DNA from: Venturia oleaginea
Lineage: Eukaryota > Ascomycota > Dothideomycetes > Venturiales > Venturiaceae
Direction of reading: 5' to 3'
DNA length: 64,000 bases
Assembly: GCA_013176395.1 (NCBI GenBank)
Contig: JABMLP010000036.1
Span: 124,001-188,000 of the forward strand
The position numbers and the translations under genes were made by a program. Under the pieces are notes generated by a model that saw only the letters and a list, made by a program, of their open reading frames with translations, ran no database searches and was not told the DNA's origin. Below are positions 32,023-44,800 of this stretch, one piece after another (the first letter of the stretch is position 1; every line of letters begins with the position of its first letter).

Positions 32023-32642
32023 TGTTACGGGGAACTCGTTTCTCAACACAGTTGATTATGTCAAGACTTTCTTGACACCTGTGTTCTCTTGTTCTGGTCC
32101 GCGGGTTTGGGGTAAGGGCAATATCAGTCTGGAAGTACTTACCTTAAGTACCTTCCCTTGCTCAGGTTCTTTGGAGGCTCACTAGATCCTAGCCGTTCGA
32201 TGTATCTCCCAATTCAATTGTCGTCTAACCGATTTGATCCTCAGATCAATCCTGAACGCTTGTCGGTTAGTATGAAGGTTGGGGGTGGGCTTGCTTCGTG
32301 TGCATATGACTTGTGCTTGATTGTATCTAAGTAAAAGGTCGTTACTGTAGTAGGTTGAAGAAGCTCCTATGTGAGAAACATAACATGAGATAACCACGAA
32401 GAGAGAAAGGAAAGTCCGTCCAACGTCCTCCCTATATACCCTTCTGGTTCTGGGTGCCAAGGTGTATTCCCACACCTCTTGGTTCTTCCCACACTTCCCA
32501 CACTGTGGGCAATGCCAAGTGCTGTGGGAACTGTGGGAATATCACGTGACTCCTGCACGTACTATTCTCTCTTAGGACTGACCTGGTTGCACCAGTCCCC
32601 TCTTGTGCGCCCACCGGATTCCACTCCACATCAGTCCTAACA
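32023..32642 (-). mobile_element. Probable solo LTR, 620 bp
   Basis: On the minus strand it starts TGTTAGGACTGATG and ends CGAGTTCCCCGTAACA (TG...CA with TGTTA/TAACA inverted ends). It has a TATATAG box near 32434 and lacks coding capacity. The flanks CAGTA and ACAAC do not form a duplication, so it may be half of a larger lost element or a chance fit. Confidence 0.5.
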
Positions 32643-33362
32643 ACAACTTCTTGTTATCCAACCATCCTCTGCAAGTCCCGCTGTCCCTGCTCTTCGGTCT
32701 TGAGGTGATCTGTAACACAGTAGCCCAAAACAAAAGCCTAATAAACCCAGTCGCCAAGTCTGAGAACTCTATCAACGTGGCTGGATACTACCTCCCTCTA
32801 TTCAAGCCTTGGAAAGAAAAATCGGAAATCAGAAAACCAATTCAAACCCACCAGAAGAAAAAATCCAAACCACGGTTTCTTTCGATTCCCATCACCCCTA
32901 CGAAATAGACGTGGATGCTTAATGGAAATTCTCACAGCCACTACGACAATTTTGTAGGCGTAGATGTGATCATACGTGCGCGCTCTGAGGAACGGCCGTG
33001 CTATTCTAATCAGGGGAGGAATAGTAATCTCAAAGTTTACAGGGGTAAAGGCCTTTCGTTTCAACGCCAAGTGTCCACTTCTTTTTCGCAGAGGCAATAA
33101 TACTCCGAATCCCAAATCACAAAGAGTAGTGAGGGGAAGATCTAGTAGGCCGGAAATACGCGGTAATTCTGTCGTATAACACAAAATATTCGATTGCTTT
33201 TACGATCTGTCTAGATAAGATCTGTGGTATCTCCCTTGCCAAACGGAACCATGACTCCCGTCCGTGTATCTATCTATACCCCATAAACTCCACTTCAAAA
33301 GTCCCAAATCTATTTGCCATGACCGAGCCCCATAATCAGGAAATCTCTATGTCATTCCCCAT
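32643..33362. other. Intergenic, downstream of the TBC gene
   Basis: No credible gene or repeat seen. Confidence 0.5.
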
Positions 33363-34520
33363 TCAAGGCTTTTTCTTTGCGAGCCACCAGGCTAGGATAC
33401 CGATTGCCACAGTGGCTCCCAACACAACTGCCGGTCGCTTGTGCATCTTCACGCTCTTCCTGATACTCTTGAGCAAGTCATCTCGCATCTGCTTCTTCCT
33501 GATCTGCTCGGCTTGAGCCTCATGCCATTTGTGCCCGTCCTCAAAGGTCTGCCTCGCGAGTGCTTCGGGATCGCGTGTAGTCTTGAGAACACTATTCTTC
33601 GAAATGTAACTCCAGACCATCATGGGCAATTTCTCGGGCGGATGTGCCGTGAACAGCCTCTGAGCCGATTCAATCAATGCCTCCAAATCCAGGTCTAGTG
33701 GTAACTTTGATAGTGTGTAATGAATCATGTCCTTCTCTTCCTCTGGATCCAGCCCCAGGAGCTCATCTTTGCGCGAGAGTACTATTGCAGCGAAGAGGTA
33801 GAGACTCATGACAGCCTCCCGTGCTAGCAGGAAGTCGTAGAGGCGTGCAATGTCGCTGTATTTTTGTATGTCGTGTGCGTACAGGGTTATGATGGCGGAG
33901 ATGGCGAAGTACATGTGCTCAGGGAGGTGTCTGTACAGAAGGGGATCTGCAGCGTATATGATAGACGGGATGAGATTGAGTTGCGATATGGAGCCAATGA
34001 TCTTGGGGAGCATGAAGTCGCGGATTCGAAGGACAGAGAGGCGTCGGACGGCTGGGACTGAAAGGTCAGGGCCCAGAACGAGGAGAAAGACTTGTACGAT
34101 GTCGTGGAAGCCTTGGAAGTAGCTGAGATATGGGTGGCGGCGGAGAACTTCGACGATGACATTGTAGAGCTGTCTCTTTCGTATGTCGAGTTGCCTTTCG
34201 GAATCGTGTTCTGGGTAGAAGCAGAAGGATCTGTCCACATCAAGCTGGACCTGATCCTCATCTCGATGCTTCGGCAGGTCCTCCCATGGTGTCTCCTTGT
34301 CGGCATTGGACTCGAGGGATGTGGATGCTAACAGGACTGGCCATGCTCTCTTGCGCAAGTCGTCGTTCACCAGGCCATCTTTGGTGGTAGCTAGGTGGAT
34401 GACGGATGCGAGGTCGTTGTCGTCACAAGCTCTTAGTATGGGTTTCAGCTTGATATGGTTTTTCTGATCTGGCGAGTCTTGCCTAGGCGTCGCTTGCTGG
34501 TGTTCAGGTTGGTCGGCCAT
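33363..34520 (-). CDS. TBC-domain Rab GTPase-activating protein, TBC1D20/Gyp8-like, tail-anchored
   Basis: A single exon of 385 codons from ATG 34520 (MADQPEHQQATPRQ). The TBC domain spans about residues 40-270: the arginine finger lies in VQLDVDRSFCFYP (I/VxxDxxR form) and the glutamine finger in YLSYFQGFHDI (YxQ), so both catalytic residues are present. The C-terminus ends in one membrane segment (VVLGATVAIGILAWWLA) followed by KKKP, typical of a tail anchor in the ER. The best family match is TBC1D20/Gyp8, which speeds GTP hydrolysis by Rab1/Ypt1-type GTPases in ER-Golgi traffic. The gene is divergent to the MMS1-like gene, and a 1.6 kb SINE-like element sits in the shared upstream region, about 290 bp from this start. 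Confidence 0.88.
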   Translation of the reverse strand: MADQPEHQQATPRQDSPDQKNHIKLKPILRACDDNDLASVIHLATTKDGLVNDDLRKRAWPVLLASTSLESNADKETPWEDLPKHRDEDQVQLDVDRSFCFYPEHDSERQLDIRKRQLYNVIVEVLRRHPYLSYFQGFHDIVQVFLLVLGPDLSVPAVRRLSVLRIRDFMLPKIIGSISQLNLIPSIIYAADPLLYRHLPEHMYFAISAIITLYAHDIQKYSDIARLYDFLLAREAVMSLYLFAAIVLSRKDELLGLDPEEEKDMIHYTLSKLPLDLDLEALIESAQRLFTAHPPEKLPMMVWSYISKNSVLKTTRDPEALARQTFEDGHKWHEAQAEQIRKKQMRDDLLKSIRKSVKMHKRPAVVLGATVAIGILAWWLAKKKP

Positions 34521-34810
34521 GGGATGCTGGTGGCCATTGTCTGCTTGTGTTTGTGGTCGAGTAAGCGTGTCTCAGCGAGCGTTCTTTCTTTGGAAGTACA
34601 ACAGCAGCAATAGTTCAGTGAAAGGGGATAACATGTAATGGACTATTAATAGCAACTTATCATTCGAAAAGGGAGAAGACTCGGGATAATTAACATGCGA
34701 TGGCCGTAGTCATAGCCTGGTGTATTCGTGCAATACAGTCTTCTCGTGACAACAAAGGTGTAACACACCATATCGATGATTGCAGCTCTCATCCAATCAG
34801 ATGCTGGCTG

Positions 34811-36408
34811 AAAACAGCACACACAGCGAGAACTCAATTTTTGGAATTTACAGAAGTATCATCTAAGGATCATCAAAACACCTCTGCCAGTGGCCGCTCC
34901 GGCCTCTAGAGGCCATCGCGCGTCCCTCAGCGTCGATGAGATATCTCTAGAGTCGCCGTCGCGGCCACGGCAGAGCAAGCAGACGAATACATGAGCAAGC
35001 TACACGAACGATGCGTCCACCAAAGACAACAGCAACCATCTAGTCACTATCTCCCGGCTAGTCCATCACCCCAGATGACACTGCAACGCTCCGAGTCGAC
35101 GAGTCACTGCTAGAACGGCAATACCTTCAACACAACTCAAACACCAGACGCCCGGTGCGCAACAATCGGCACCACACACCACTGCAACGACTAGACAACC
35201 TCTCCCAACGTCTTGGCAAACCGTCCTGCTACAAGCTGTTGCCCAGAGCCTTGAGCCTCTCCCCAAACTGTTGCCTCCCAGTTATGGCATTGGCAAGAGT
35301 AGGTGCGCGACACAGTAAGTAGTAAGGACGCATAGAAGGAGCCTATTGGCGGCAAGTTCCCTCCCTGTAAGCTAGCAGACGTAGCCTTGAGCCTCTCCCC
35401 AGACTGTTGCGTCCTAGTTATGGCATTGGCAAGAGTAGGTGCGCGATATAGCAAGCAGGGAGAGCGACTAGCAGCAGATAGGCTCCGACTATAAGACGAC
35501 AGGTCTACAACACAATCGGTGCGACACGATACGGCAGCTGCTAGAGAACCTCATCTACTATCGTCTCCGCAAACCGTCCTACTGCAAGCTGATGTCCAGA
35601 GCCTTGAGCCTCTCCCCAAACTGTTGCGTCCCAGTTATGGCATTGGCAAGAGTAGGTGCGCAACACAGTAAGCAGTAAGGACGTATAGAAGGAGCTTATT
35701 GGCGGCAAATCCCCTCCCTACAAGCCAGCAGACGTAGCCTTGAGCCTCTCCCCAGACTGTTGCGTCCCAGTTATGGCATTGGCAAGAGTAGGAGCGCGAT
35801 ATAGCAAGTAGGGAGAGCGACTAGCAGCAGATAGGCTCCGACTATAAGACGGCAGGTCTATAGCACGATCGGCGCCATACAATACGGCAGCTATCAGACA
35901 GCCTCGTCCACGGGCATACCCGGAGTATCACACCCAAGCAGCGAAATCACGACTACGATGGTTACTATTGTCTCCAGCATCACACAACCAAATACACCGC
36001 CGCATAGGAATCTGGTGCAAGGCAACTTTCACAAGCAGAAACATACTTAGGGAACCCATTGGCCTTGAGGGATAAGGCGAAACAGATAGACAAAGCTGAG
36101 CATTAGAGGGAGACTGTAGGTAGAAGGATAGCGAAACACGAGGCATTGCCTCTTGAGTCTACATAGCACAGATATACTAGCAGAATAACCAGTATCTACA
36201 AGAGCCAGCGGGCATTTGGAGATACTGGTTAAGGGAAAAGAGGGAGGACGGAGGGGACAGCTGGTCTTGTTTCAGTGAACGGGGCGAAGTGGGGCGCGGT
36301 GGATTATATAATCTATCACGTGTCGGCTGTCTGATGAAGTCCTCCTAACCGGACATAGCTGCGTGATTAAGCGGCTGCAACCGAGTAGGATAAAATCAAT
36401 CAATCAAT
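34811..36408 (+). mobile_element. SINE-like non-autonomous retroelement, copy C, complete with tail and target duplication
   Basis: It starts AAAACAGCACACACAGCG and ends in AATC repeats (36394-36413). A 17 bp direct repeat CAATCAGATGCTGGCTG flanks it (34794-34810, 36409-36425; the first bases overlap the tail). Its last roughly 310 bp (from about 36097) align with the 3' end of the Tad1-type LINE, including CACGTGTCGGCTGTCTGATG, GCGTGATTAAGCGGCTGCAA and the tail. The middle holds two tandem units of 353 bp. No ORF resembles a protein. The tail and duplication show retroposition, presumably by the LINE machinery. Confidence 0.85.
35245..35804 (+). repeat. Tandem 353 bp duplication inside copy C
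   Basis: A 71 bp module beginning AGCCTTGAGCCTCTCCCC and ending after GGCATTGGCAAGAGTAGG occurs at about 35245, 35381, 35598 and 35734. The first and third share one variant (ending CACAG), the second and fourth another (ending GATATAG), which gives an exact period of 353 bp. Copies A and B have the same arrangement. Confidence 0.85.
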
Positions 36409-36672
36409 CAATCAGATGCTGGCTGTCTCGTTGCTCACATTTGCCATCGGGCAGCAATCCTTCACGTCGACGTCCACCTGACGCATTGTGCCTGACCACG
36501 CAGCCGTCACATCAGACGACGGAACTCTCACCGACATCTCCAATCAGAACCAGAAACCTGCCCAACCAACCAACCTGCAGATGTCGTTTAGCTCCGGACC
36601 GACCCGTTTCTGGCTTCCTCCCGTTCTTGACCTGTTCTGTGTAGCAAGGCTACGCGTGACAGAATCCCATGA

Positions 36673-39600
36673 ATGGCTATTACAACCTCACCTACAACCT
36701 CACCTATAGCCTCACCTACAACCTCCCTTCAACCCTCTTCGTTTCTGTACCGTGAAAAGCAACAGAGCCTCCTTTCGACGGGTCTCGACAACATGTCTGA
36801 CGGGAACGCAGCGCCCGTGTCAAGGACCGGGAGAATCACCATTGATCAAATCCTGAATATGCCCTACGATGCCCATGCTGAAGATCTGCCGCATCGTGGC
36901 CGCCGGAAACCCTCTCCTGGAATCGGTCTGCTCTCGCGAACCCTGGTTAAAGCTTCCATGACAAAATGGATCTTCTCTGTAAGAATACGCAGTGCCGACC
37001 AGCACGAGCTTCTCTTCATTGGAGAAAATGAAGTTCGAATCAAAGAAATTTTGCCCCATGGTGAACTTCGCCGTCTTACTTCCATCAAGAACTTTCCCTC
37101 GCAGATCCGAGCTGCTGCCGTTCTTGGAGAAGAACTGGAACTGACTGAAGCTACTGATGAGCCAGCCATCAAATTGGAATCTCCACAGGGCTCGCCGAGT
37201 GGGAAGATAGCAGCGCCTACAGTACGCGCTGTGAGCTCCGCCAAATCCACGATATTGCCTCCACAAGTACTGGTCCTTGCATTGGAATCGGCCGAGCTTC
37301 GTTTCCTCATCTTCGACGCCAGTCATCCAGACCGTCTCCACTTCCGCCAGACGTCATTTCCTCTTCCCATTTACAGAAGTCTGAGGAAAACTCCAGGAAG
37401 GACAATTTCAGTGGACCCACTCGCTCGTGCTATGGTCGTATCTGCTAGCAGCAACACCATCTTGGTCTATCAGCTAAAAAATACGTGGCAACTTCAGACT
37501 GAGTACGCAATCAACCCGCAGCAATGGAACCCGATTTCGTCAGAACGACATCTTGAGGTAGACGGCGACATCCTCGCTATCAGCTTTCTTCACCCCGGCC
37601 CTGGAAACGAGCATCTCATCATTTTGATCATCGTGGCCATTGTCGGTGGCGTCAGCAAACTCAGCTGCTGGAGATGGACGCAATCTCAAGGTTTGGAAGG
37701 CATCAGTCCGGTTGTTCAAAGCATTAGTTTGCCCAAAAGTGAGACAGAATTCTCTGCGTCTTCTGAGTTTCGTTCACCAACTGAGACAGAACCTGAACAC
37801 TGCAATCTGATGATTCCGATGGCCAACTCCCCGAGCTTTCTCTTGGTCCATGGAAGCCATGTGAGCATCTGCCGAAATATTCTGAGGGGCAAACCAGATG
37901 TAATGGAAGTCCCCCAGAAGCCGTGGGAACAGGATCCAAAACACTGGGCCAGTTCCTCTCGCAGACCGGCTTACACTTGTTGGACCAGATGTGCTCGAAT
38001 TGCTTCGTGGAAGAACAAAGGGAATGATTCTCTATATCTCATCAGAGAAGATGGCATCATCAGGAATTACACGCGTGGAGATAACTACGGAACAGGGTCG
38101 CTAGGTGCTGCTGGACAGTTCGACGGCACTGTCTCCACGGCTGTGTCTAGTTTCCTGCTTCACCTCAAGCACCCAGATTTCCTTGTTGCGGCTGGAGATA
38201 TGTGCAATGGTCAAGTAGTTTCTGTAAGCACTTTGAAACTTTTCATGGTGCTCTTGGCTAACCATCGGACCAGTTTGGGGATGGTGGTGGTGTAAGTGTA
38301 GCTGTACAGAATTGAGAAGCCGGTTTTGACTGTGAATATAGTCCAAGTCCAGAGCAGAAGCCATGGGATTGAAAGTCGAGCGCACTTTTCCGGATTGGGC
38401 GCCCATCATGGACTTACAAATCGCCTCGCCTTCTGGACACAACGGAGGAGAGCTCTCAAAGCGCCCCAATATTTTTGCTACGTCTGGTCGACAACCCTAC
38501 GGGGCCATCTCGGAACTTCGGAAGGGCCTGGAAGCCAAGATATGCATTGAGGTTGATCTGAGTCAACACGATGGTCTTACCGGCTCTTATGGCTTATGGT
38601 CATTTCCAGACCCATTCAACGAATACCTTCACTTTTTCTTGGCTTATCCGGGTACCACGACGGCGTGGAGTTTGAATACGCAGGATGAATTGGAAACATG
38701 CGAGCTGAATCTGGGTCCGGAAAGCGCTACTCTGTTGGCGGCTATCACGCCAAATAACTTTGTTATTCAGGTCACAGAAAATGCTCTCTTAGTCTCTTCA
38801 TTGGCCGAGCAGAGTCCGCTCAGCCCACTCGAGATACCGGAATTTCCTCAAGGCTCGCGAATTGTTGCCGCCGAGTTCGACGAGCAAAGTTCAGTCCTAC
38901 TACTCGCAGTGCGCAATGGAGATCGATTCTATCTGGACTTGTTTGTTCTTCCTACAGCTTTGGGTGCTCGTGCGGTCGTTAGAGTTAGCGCACCTCTTGC
39001 TTTGGAAGCTGATTTAACATGCCTGGCGCTGTTCAAGGACCAAGGTAACTTATCCGCGGTCACAGCTCTCAGGGACGGGAAGCTGCATATGTTTTCAATA
39101 AACTTCACGTCTGGTTTGCGCCCGTCTGGTAAAACTCCGATCGACCAGCATGGAAGCACCCAGATGACACCTATCGCTCAAAGTATTGTTGTCGTGTCCA
39201 CTGGGGCTGGCAATATGAGGGAACAGCGACAGCTCATCGCATGCGGTTTGCGAAGCGGCGATCTATTCACTGTGGAATTCGAGATGAGCGGCCATGGTGT
39301 GAGCAGAATTCCTTGTGAGTCTCCTCGACCACCCCATTCACCTCTGCTAACATTGCACTGCCTGGGAAAATACGAAGACCATCAAGCTTGGAGCAGGGCC
39401 TGTAACTATATCTCCACTCGAAGAATCCAGCGCGTTTGCCCTTTGTGGCCATGATGCATGCCGCCTCGATTTTGTGTCTTCGGCGAAAAACCCTGTCGTC
39501 TCCAGTATCTTCCTTTCAGATATGATGAGCCCAGACCTGATCCCCCCGAAACTTTCCGCGATCAAGAAGCTCAAACAATCCGGTGTCAGCTCGACGGACA

Positions 39601-41303
39601 TTGCTTGTATAGATGGCAGCACGTTACGAATCGCGATCTTGGACAACACCTTACGCGTTGTTCGACGAAGAATTCCTCTAAACAGAAACATCAACTCTTC
39701 CGAGTCATTGGGTCCGCAGGTGGAGCCATCTGGTACTCCACAATTGCTGTTATATTCTCACCGTTTGGATGCTTTAATTATTGGTAGCGTCAAGTATGAG
39801 CGCAAAGTCCTCTCGACCACATATCCAGGACCAACAGCACCCTATCTGGGGATGCGCACAAATCGTGGAGTTTTGCAATTCATGCCATTAGGCAACGAAG
39901 ACATGCCTCCAGGAATCGGAGAAGTACAGCCGATAGTCAAGAGCACATTGATAGAACTTCTTCCTGGGGAGAAGCCTCTGACAATGGTGGAATTCAGATA
40001 TAGGAGAGACTCGGAAAGGCCAGCCTATTCAGGGTATCACCATTTTCTGCTTGCTGGGACTAAACGGAGGCATGAAGATGGAAAGCAAACCGGTCGGCTG
40101 CTTTTCCTTCGACCCACTCGAAAGCAGAATAAGACCATTGAGGTGGACATGCCGATCGAAAGGGCCTTTGATTTCCCGATTCGAGCGTTGGCGATCTGTG
40201 ATACCAAGATTGTTATGAGTGGCGACAAAATGATCACTGTTTATGAGCTTGCCAACCTTCCAGGACGGTAAGAAACATTCCAGGCTCCTGTATCGAAAAG
40301 TACTGACGATTCCAGTGGACTACGCCTGAACACACTTGCCAGCGCCAAATTGATGTCACACGCCATCAACCTCACCACATGCTCGCCATTCATTCGCGCA
40401 ACAACGGCCGCCGACTCCATACAAACATACAAGCTTGAGCCCAAGCCATCAGCAAAGGACCCGACACAACTACAATACAGCCTCCGCTTGTTCTCCAGCG
40501 ACAGTCTCGTACGAGAAGCGTTAACTCACCTTCCTCTTTACGTGCCACTCCCATCACCTCATCCCACCCGTATCTCCTCCTCACCAATCTCAGCCCTTCT
40601 CAACACTTCAGAAAACCCAAACATGATCCTCGCCTCCGACCGCTCCAGCACCGTCTTCGCTCTCCTCCATTCGGAAACACAAACGTATCAAATAGCGAGT
40701 CAAACCCTCTTCGAATTAACGCTTCCGCAATCCGTAACCCATTTCGCCAAATCACGCCCCATCCGTCCCCCATGGCGCGCCATCACGGACTCAGGCGTCC
40801 TCGAAGCAAATATTTTAGGTTCTTGTACCGACGGAACAGTCTACCAATTCACAATCATCGACGACAAAACGCGTCTCCTCCTCAAATTCCTCGAAAACCT
40901 CGTCAAATGGGACAATGAAGAAGATATACGCTGCGCCCGAGCCGGGAAATGGCTCGGTACGGGCAACGAACGTATAATCATCGACCCGGAATGGGTTGAG
41001 GGCGAGGAAAAAAGGAAAACCTCGTACGCGATTAATGGTGATTTCTTGGAGGTATTTTTAAAGGAGGGTGGGGAGAGGGTGTTGAAGTGCATGTTGACTC
41101 GACGCGAGAGACCCGGCGGTGACGGGGCTGACGATTATAAGAGTAGTAAGGTTTGGAATGGGAATGAGATGGAGACGAGGGTGAAGCGGTTTGGGGGTTT
41201 CTTGGAGAATATACTTGGAGAGGATGTCGAATTCGATGATTTGGAGGAGAAGGTGGAGAAGTGTGTCGAGTGGTTGGCGGGGGTCATGATTGAGTTGCTT
41301 TGA
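36673..41303 (+). CDS. MMS1-like / CPSF-A family beta-propeller protein, four exons
   Basis: Proposed exons 36673-38223, 38342-39298, 39378-40267 and 40316-41303 give 1461 codons in one frame. Introns begin GTAAGC, GTGAGC and GTAAGA; the second has a branch-like GCTAAC. The product resembles the MMS1_N group related to DDB1 and CPSF-A, large WD-like propellers; MMS1 is the adaptor of the Rtt101 cullin ubiquitin ligase in replication-fork repair. The evidence is overall similarity (PQVLVLALESAELRF, SVDPLARAMVVSASSN, the C-terminal GSCTDGTVYQF segment); there is no short catalytic motif to check. The start could instead be ATG 36793 (MSDGNAAPVSRTG), because the first 40 codons encode a simple TSPTTSP-type repeat. 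Divergent from the TBC gene. Confidence 0.78.
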
Positions 41304-41826
41304 TTTGTGTGTGTTGGCATGGTGCGTATTTTGGGAGGGTAGAGCGCTGTTTTTCTGTGTTGCATGTATACGAACGAGTCTATGGGAAAGTCGCTTTATA
41401 CTCGATTGAACCTTTTCACTCTCTTTAAGTCGTAACTGACATAATCCGCCGCTGAGCCCAGATTGGATGGGATAGGGCCAAAGCTTGAGGTTAATGGAAC
41501 AACAAATTTGGACGAAGTCAAGTTTGTGACTATTAACAAACTAATAAAGTGGAGGGAAAACAGCAAAGACTTTTGTATCGAAGAAAAAGGTCAAAGAAAA
41601 TTGGGATATACGCGTGTCCTCCGTCGCTGTGCAAAGAAATGCTCAACGTCGCGTAGCCTCTGCGCACACAGTCGAGAACATACACTCCGAGTCCCCCACG
41701 TCGAAATCGTACATCGGCTGACAGGATCAGCCCCAAGACCTGAAATTATACTTTCATAATAAATCAACTCCACGCAGATAACGCACATAGCCAAGCGGCA
41801 ATCATAACCTCATGTCAGCATCCCAT

Positions 41827-44800
41827 TCAAACATCACCATCAGTCTTCTTCGCCTTCTTAGCCTCAGGAATTTTGGCCTGCGGACTTGGACCTCTCTTCA
41901 CACCGGTCTGCGGCGCCGGTGGCGCGCCCAAGGCAAGAGCTGCTCCAGGTGGGGGTGTCAATGGCTCCACAGCTGGTCGAGTCGGTGTTGCAGGTCCGTT
42001 GCTGTTAGCACGCGCAACAATGCCATTGAGCCTTTCTGACAACTGACTCAATTGTCCCATATTCGCCGTCGGCGCCTGGGAAGTAAAAGACATAGTAGGC
42101 TTCGAAATTGAGGCAGACATCGTCGGGGCTGTCATGGGTGGTGATGGTTTCGGAGCAGTGACTGAGGGTGCGATTGCAGGTGGCGAGGCTATTGGAGCAG
42201 TCAGCGACGCGTTGGGTCGAGATGCTGAAGCCGGAGCTGTGCCAGACGTGTTGATGCAGGATGGCGGACCTGCAACTGAATTGCTCATGGGACCAGTCGT
42301 AGGGTTGGCAGAGGGGCTTCCAGGCTTGCCGATGAGCATTCCCACCAAGCTGGCTTCAGCTGGCCGTGGTGGCTGTGTCTGGCCATGTGGAGGACCACTC
42401 TGAGCAACCGGTGGACCCGCAGGGATCAAACTACGATTGTAAGGCTGAGTGTTACTTGTCGGTGGTGGTGTATGTGCCGGTGGTGGTGTATGTGCCTGCG
42501 GTGGCCAGTATGCTGTTGCTGGACCTGTAGGCGGAGTGTAGCTCTTAAGACCCGGTGCCACGCCAGAAGGTGAAGGATAGCTTTGTGGTCCTGCAGTCGG
42601 TAGAGCTTTAGCAGCCATGAAAGCGGTCGCGGTCGTATTGGCTACAAGAGACGTAGTATGAGGCGGAGCTTGGTGCATCGGTGCATTTTGGCTGGGAGTC
42701 GCTTGCCTGGGCGGGCCTTGACTCTGACGAACGATGGCCTCGAAATTTGTGATGACCATTTCTTCCTCGGGATGTCTGGGAGTGGTTCTCATTTTCTCAG
42801 GCTCGAGAACGCGCTTGATTCCATTTTCGACGATGATTGTCGCCTTCTCGCTACCAATTCCTTCTTTGGTCGCGATGGTAGCACAAAAAACCTTCCTGAA
42901 AGTGTCTATGACGTCCTGCGATGGCATTCGAGCCGGTCTCGGAGCGGACGACGCGGTGTGATGAGCTTGTCCAGCATGATGGGGATATCCAGAGTGGTGT
43001 GGCTGCGTTTGATTGTGAGTTTGTCCCAGAGGAACAGTTGTCGTCGGTGAGCCATGCGCATTAGGTTGATTAGGGCGATAACCAGGCTGATAAGGCGGGG
43101 GCGCAGAGTAAGGTGCTTGAGGAGGGTTTCCTTGAGAAGGATGACCTGGAGGAGGATGTCCTTGAGGAGGATGCGCTGGAGGGGGATATGCCTGAGGAGC
43201 GTGTGATTGGTACGGACCAGGTCTTGGTGGCTGCGATGGCCCATTTGAAGGTCCACCCGGCGTATTATTATCCTTGGCATACGGCGAGGAGTATGAGTGA
43301 GGTTGGGGAGCGCCTGGTGCAATAGGTGCTTGGACAAGGGATGGTGGCGGCTTTACAGCAGCTTGCTGTTGCTGCAAACTAGGCGGGCCCATGTTTCCAG
43401 GTGGAGGACGCTGAGTTGCATAGCCTTGGGGATGAGCGCCTTGTGGGAAATTCTGAGGAGCACCAGAAGGTGGAGCAGTATGTGGAGTAGCGTGCTGTGG
43501 ATACTGATACTGTGGGTACTGTGGTGGATAGGCTTGGTTGTATCCATTTGGCGGGGCTTGCGGTGGTGGAGTCTTCTTCTTGCGTTCTCGCTCGATAGGC
43601 ACGCCTTCTTGAATACCCCACAACCATCCTTTGCCCTCTTTCTCAACCTTTCGAAATGCCTGTCGCAAGATTAGTCAATCGTGATTGTCTACACATCCAT
43701 TCAATATACCTCATGCTGCCCAAGATTGTGACGGACGCTACTCTGCCATCCATTACTTGTAGTGCGAAACTTGAAGTATGGATACTTGCGCTCGATAGCA
43801 CTGTAGATCTGTTGCAGATTCATCACCGCATTTGGGCAGGCCTTGATGGCTTCATAGATGAGATAGACATAATTGGGCTGAGGTCGCTGGAGCTGTTCTT
43901 CTGTGTAGTCTTCAATCTTCATTTCCGGCGAGGGCGAACGTGGAGGCCTGGGCATTCTGCTGGACTTCTTGTCGTCGTCTCCATCATCGACCTCGATGTC
44001 TTCTCCTTGAGAATTCTTACGAGGGCGTGGCTTGGGTGGCTTCGTCTCTGGAGGTGGAATCTGCGATGGATCAAGGCCAAGCTTGATAGCCTTCTCTCGT
44101 TCTTTGTTCTGCTTAATGAGCAACGCTCGCTCACGTTTCGACATGACACCATCTTTTGGCGGTCTGCCTGGTCCTTTCTTTCTCGCTGGAATGATCAGGC
44201 CAGCTGGCAGTCCTGGCACCGTGACTTCCTCTCCATTTTGCATGGGCATATCACGGTTGATTCTGGCAGCGGGAGGTTCCTTGGCCGGCTTGTTTGCTTC
44301 GGCGATCGGGGTCTTCGATGGCTCTTTGCTGGGCTCCTTGAGTTCATCAACACAAGTGGCGTTGTCAACAGCAGTCGCATTTTCGGCCTTGGGTTCCGTG
44401 GGCGCCGGTTGTTTGGATGGCTGTTTTGAGGGTGTTTTGGCGGGACGTTTCTCTGCTTGCTTCGCTGCTGTTTCCTTTGCCAGTTGAGCTTTTGCTGCTT
44501 TTGCGGCCTCCTTGGCTTCACGAGCCTCACGCTTAGCTTTCTTTGCTTCCTTCTTAGCTTTGAGTGCACGACGATCCTCGCGGCGTTGTTCAAGCGCGCG
44601 TTCGTGTTCCTTTTCACGCTCCTTCGCTTCAGCTTCGGCTCTCGCTTTCTGTTTGCTACTGAATTTGATCTTCAGCTTTGTTCCTGACTTCTCAGGCTTG
44701 GCAACTCCAGAAGGCTTGCCGGAAGATTTCTGCGCCTTGGGAGCTTTCGCCTTGAGTTTCTGACGAGTGGTTTGAGGAGACTCATAGTCGACCTCGTCAT

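Noticed and set aside
35245..35804. Regular repeats as a CRISPR-like array
   Set aside because: Units are 353 bp with no short spacers; this is a eukaryotic retroelement.
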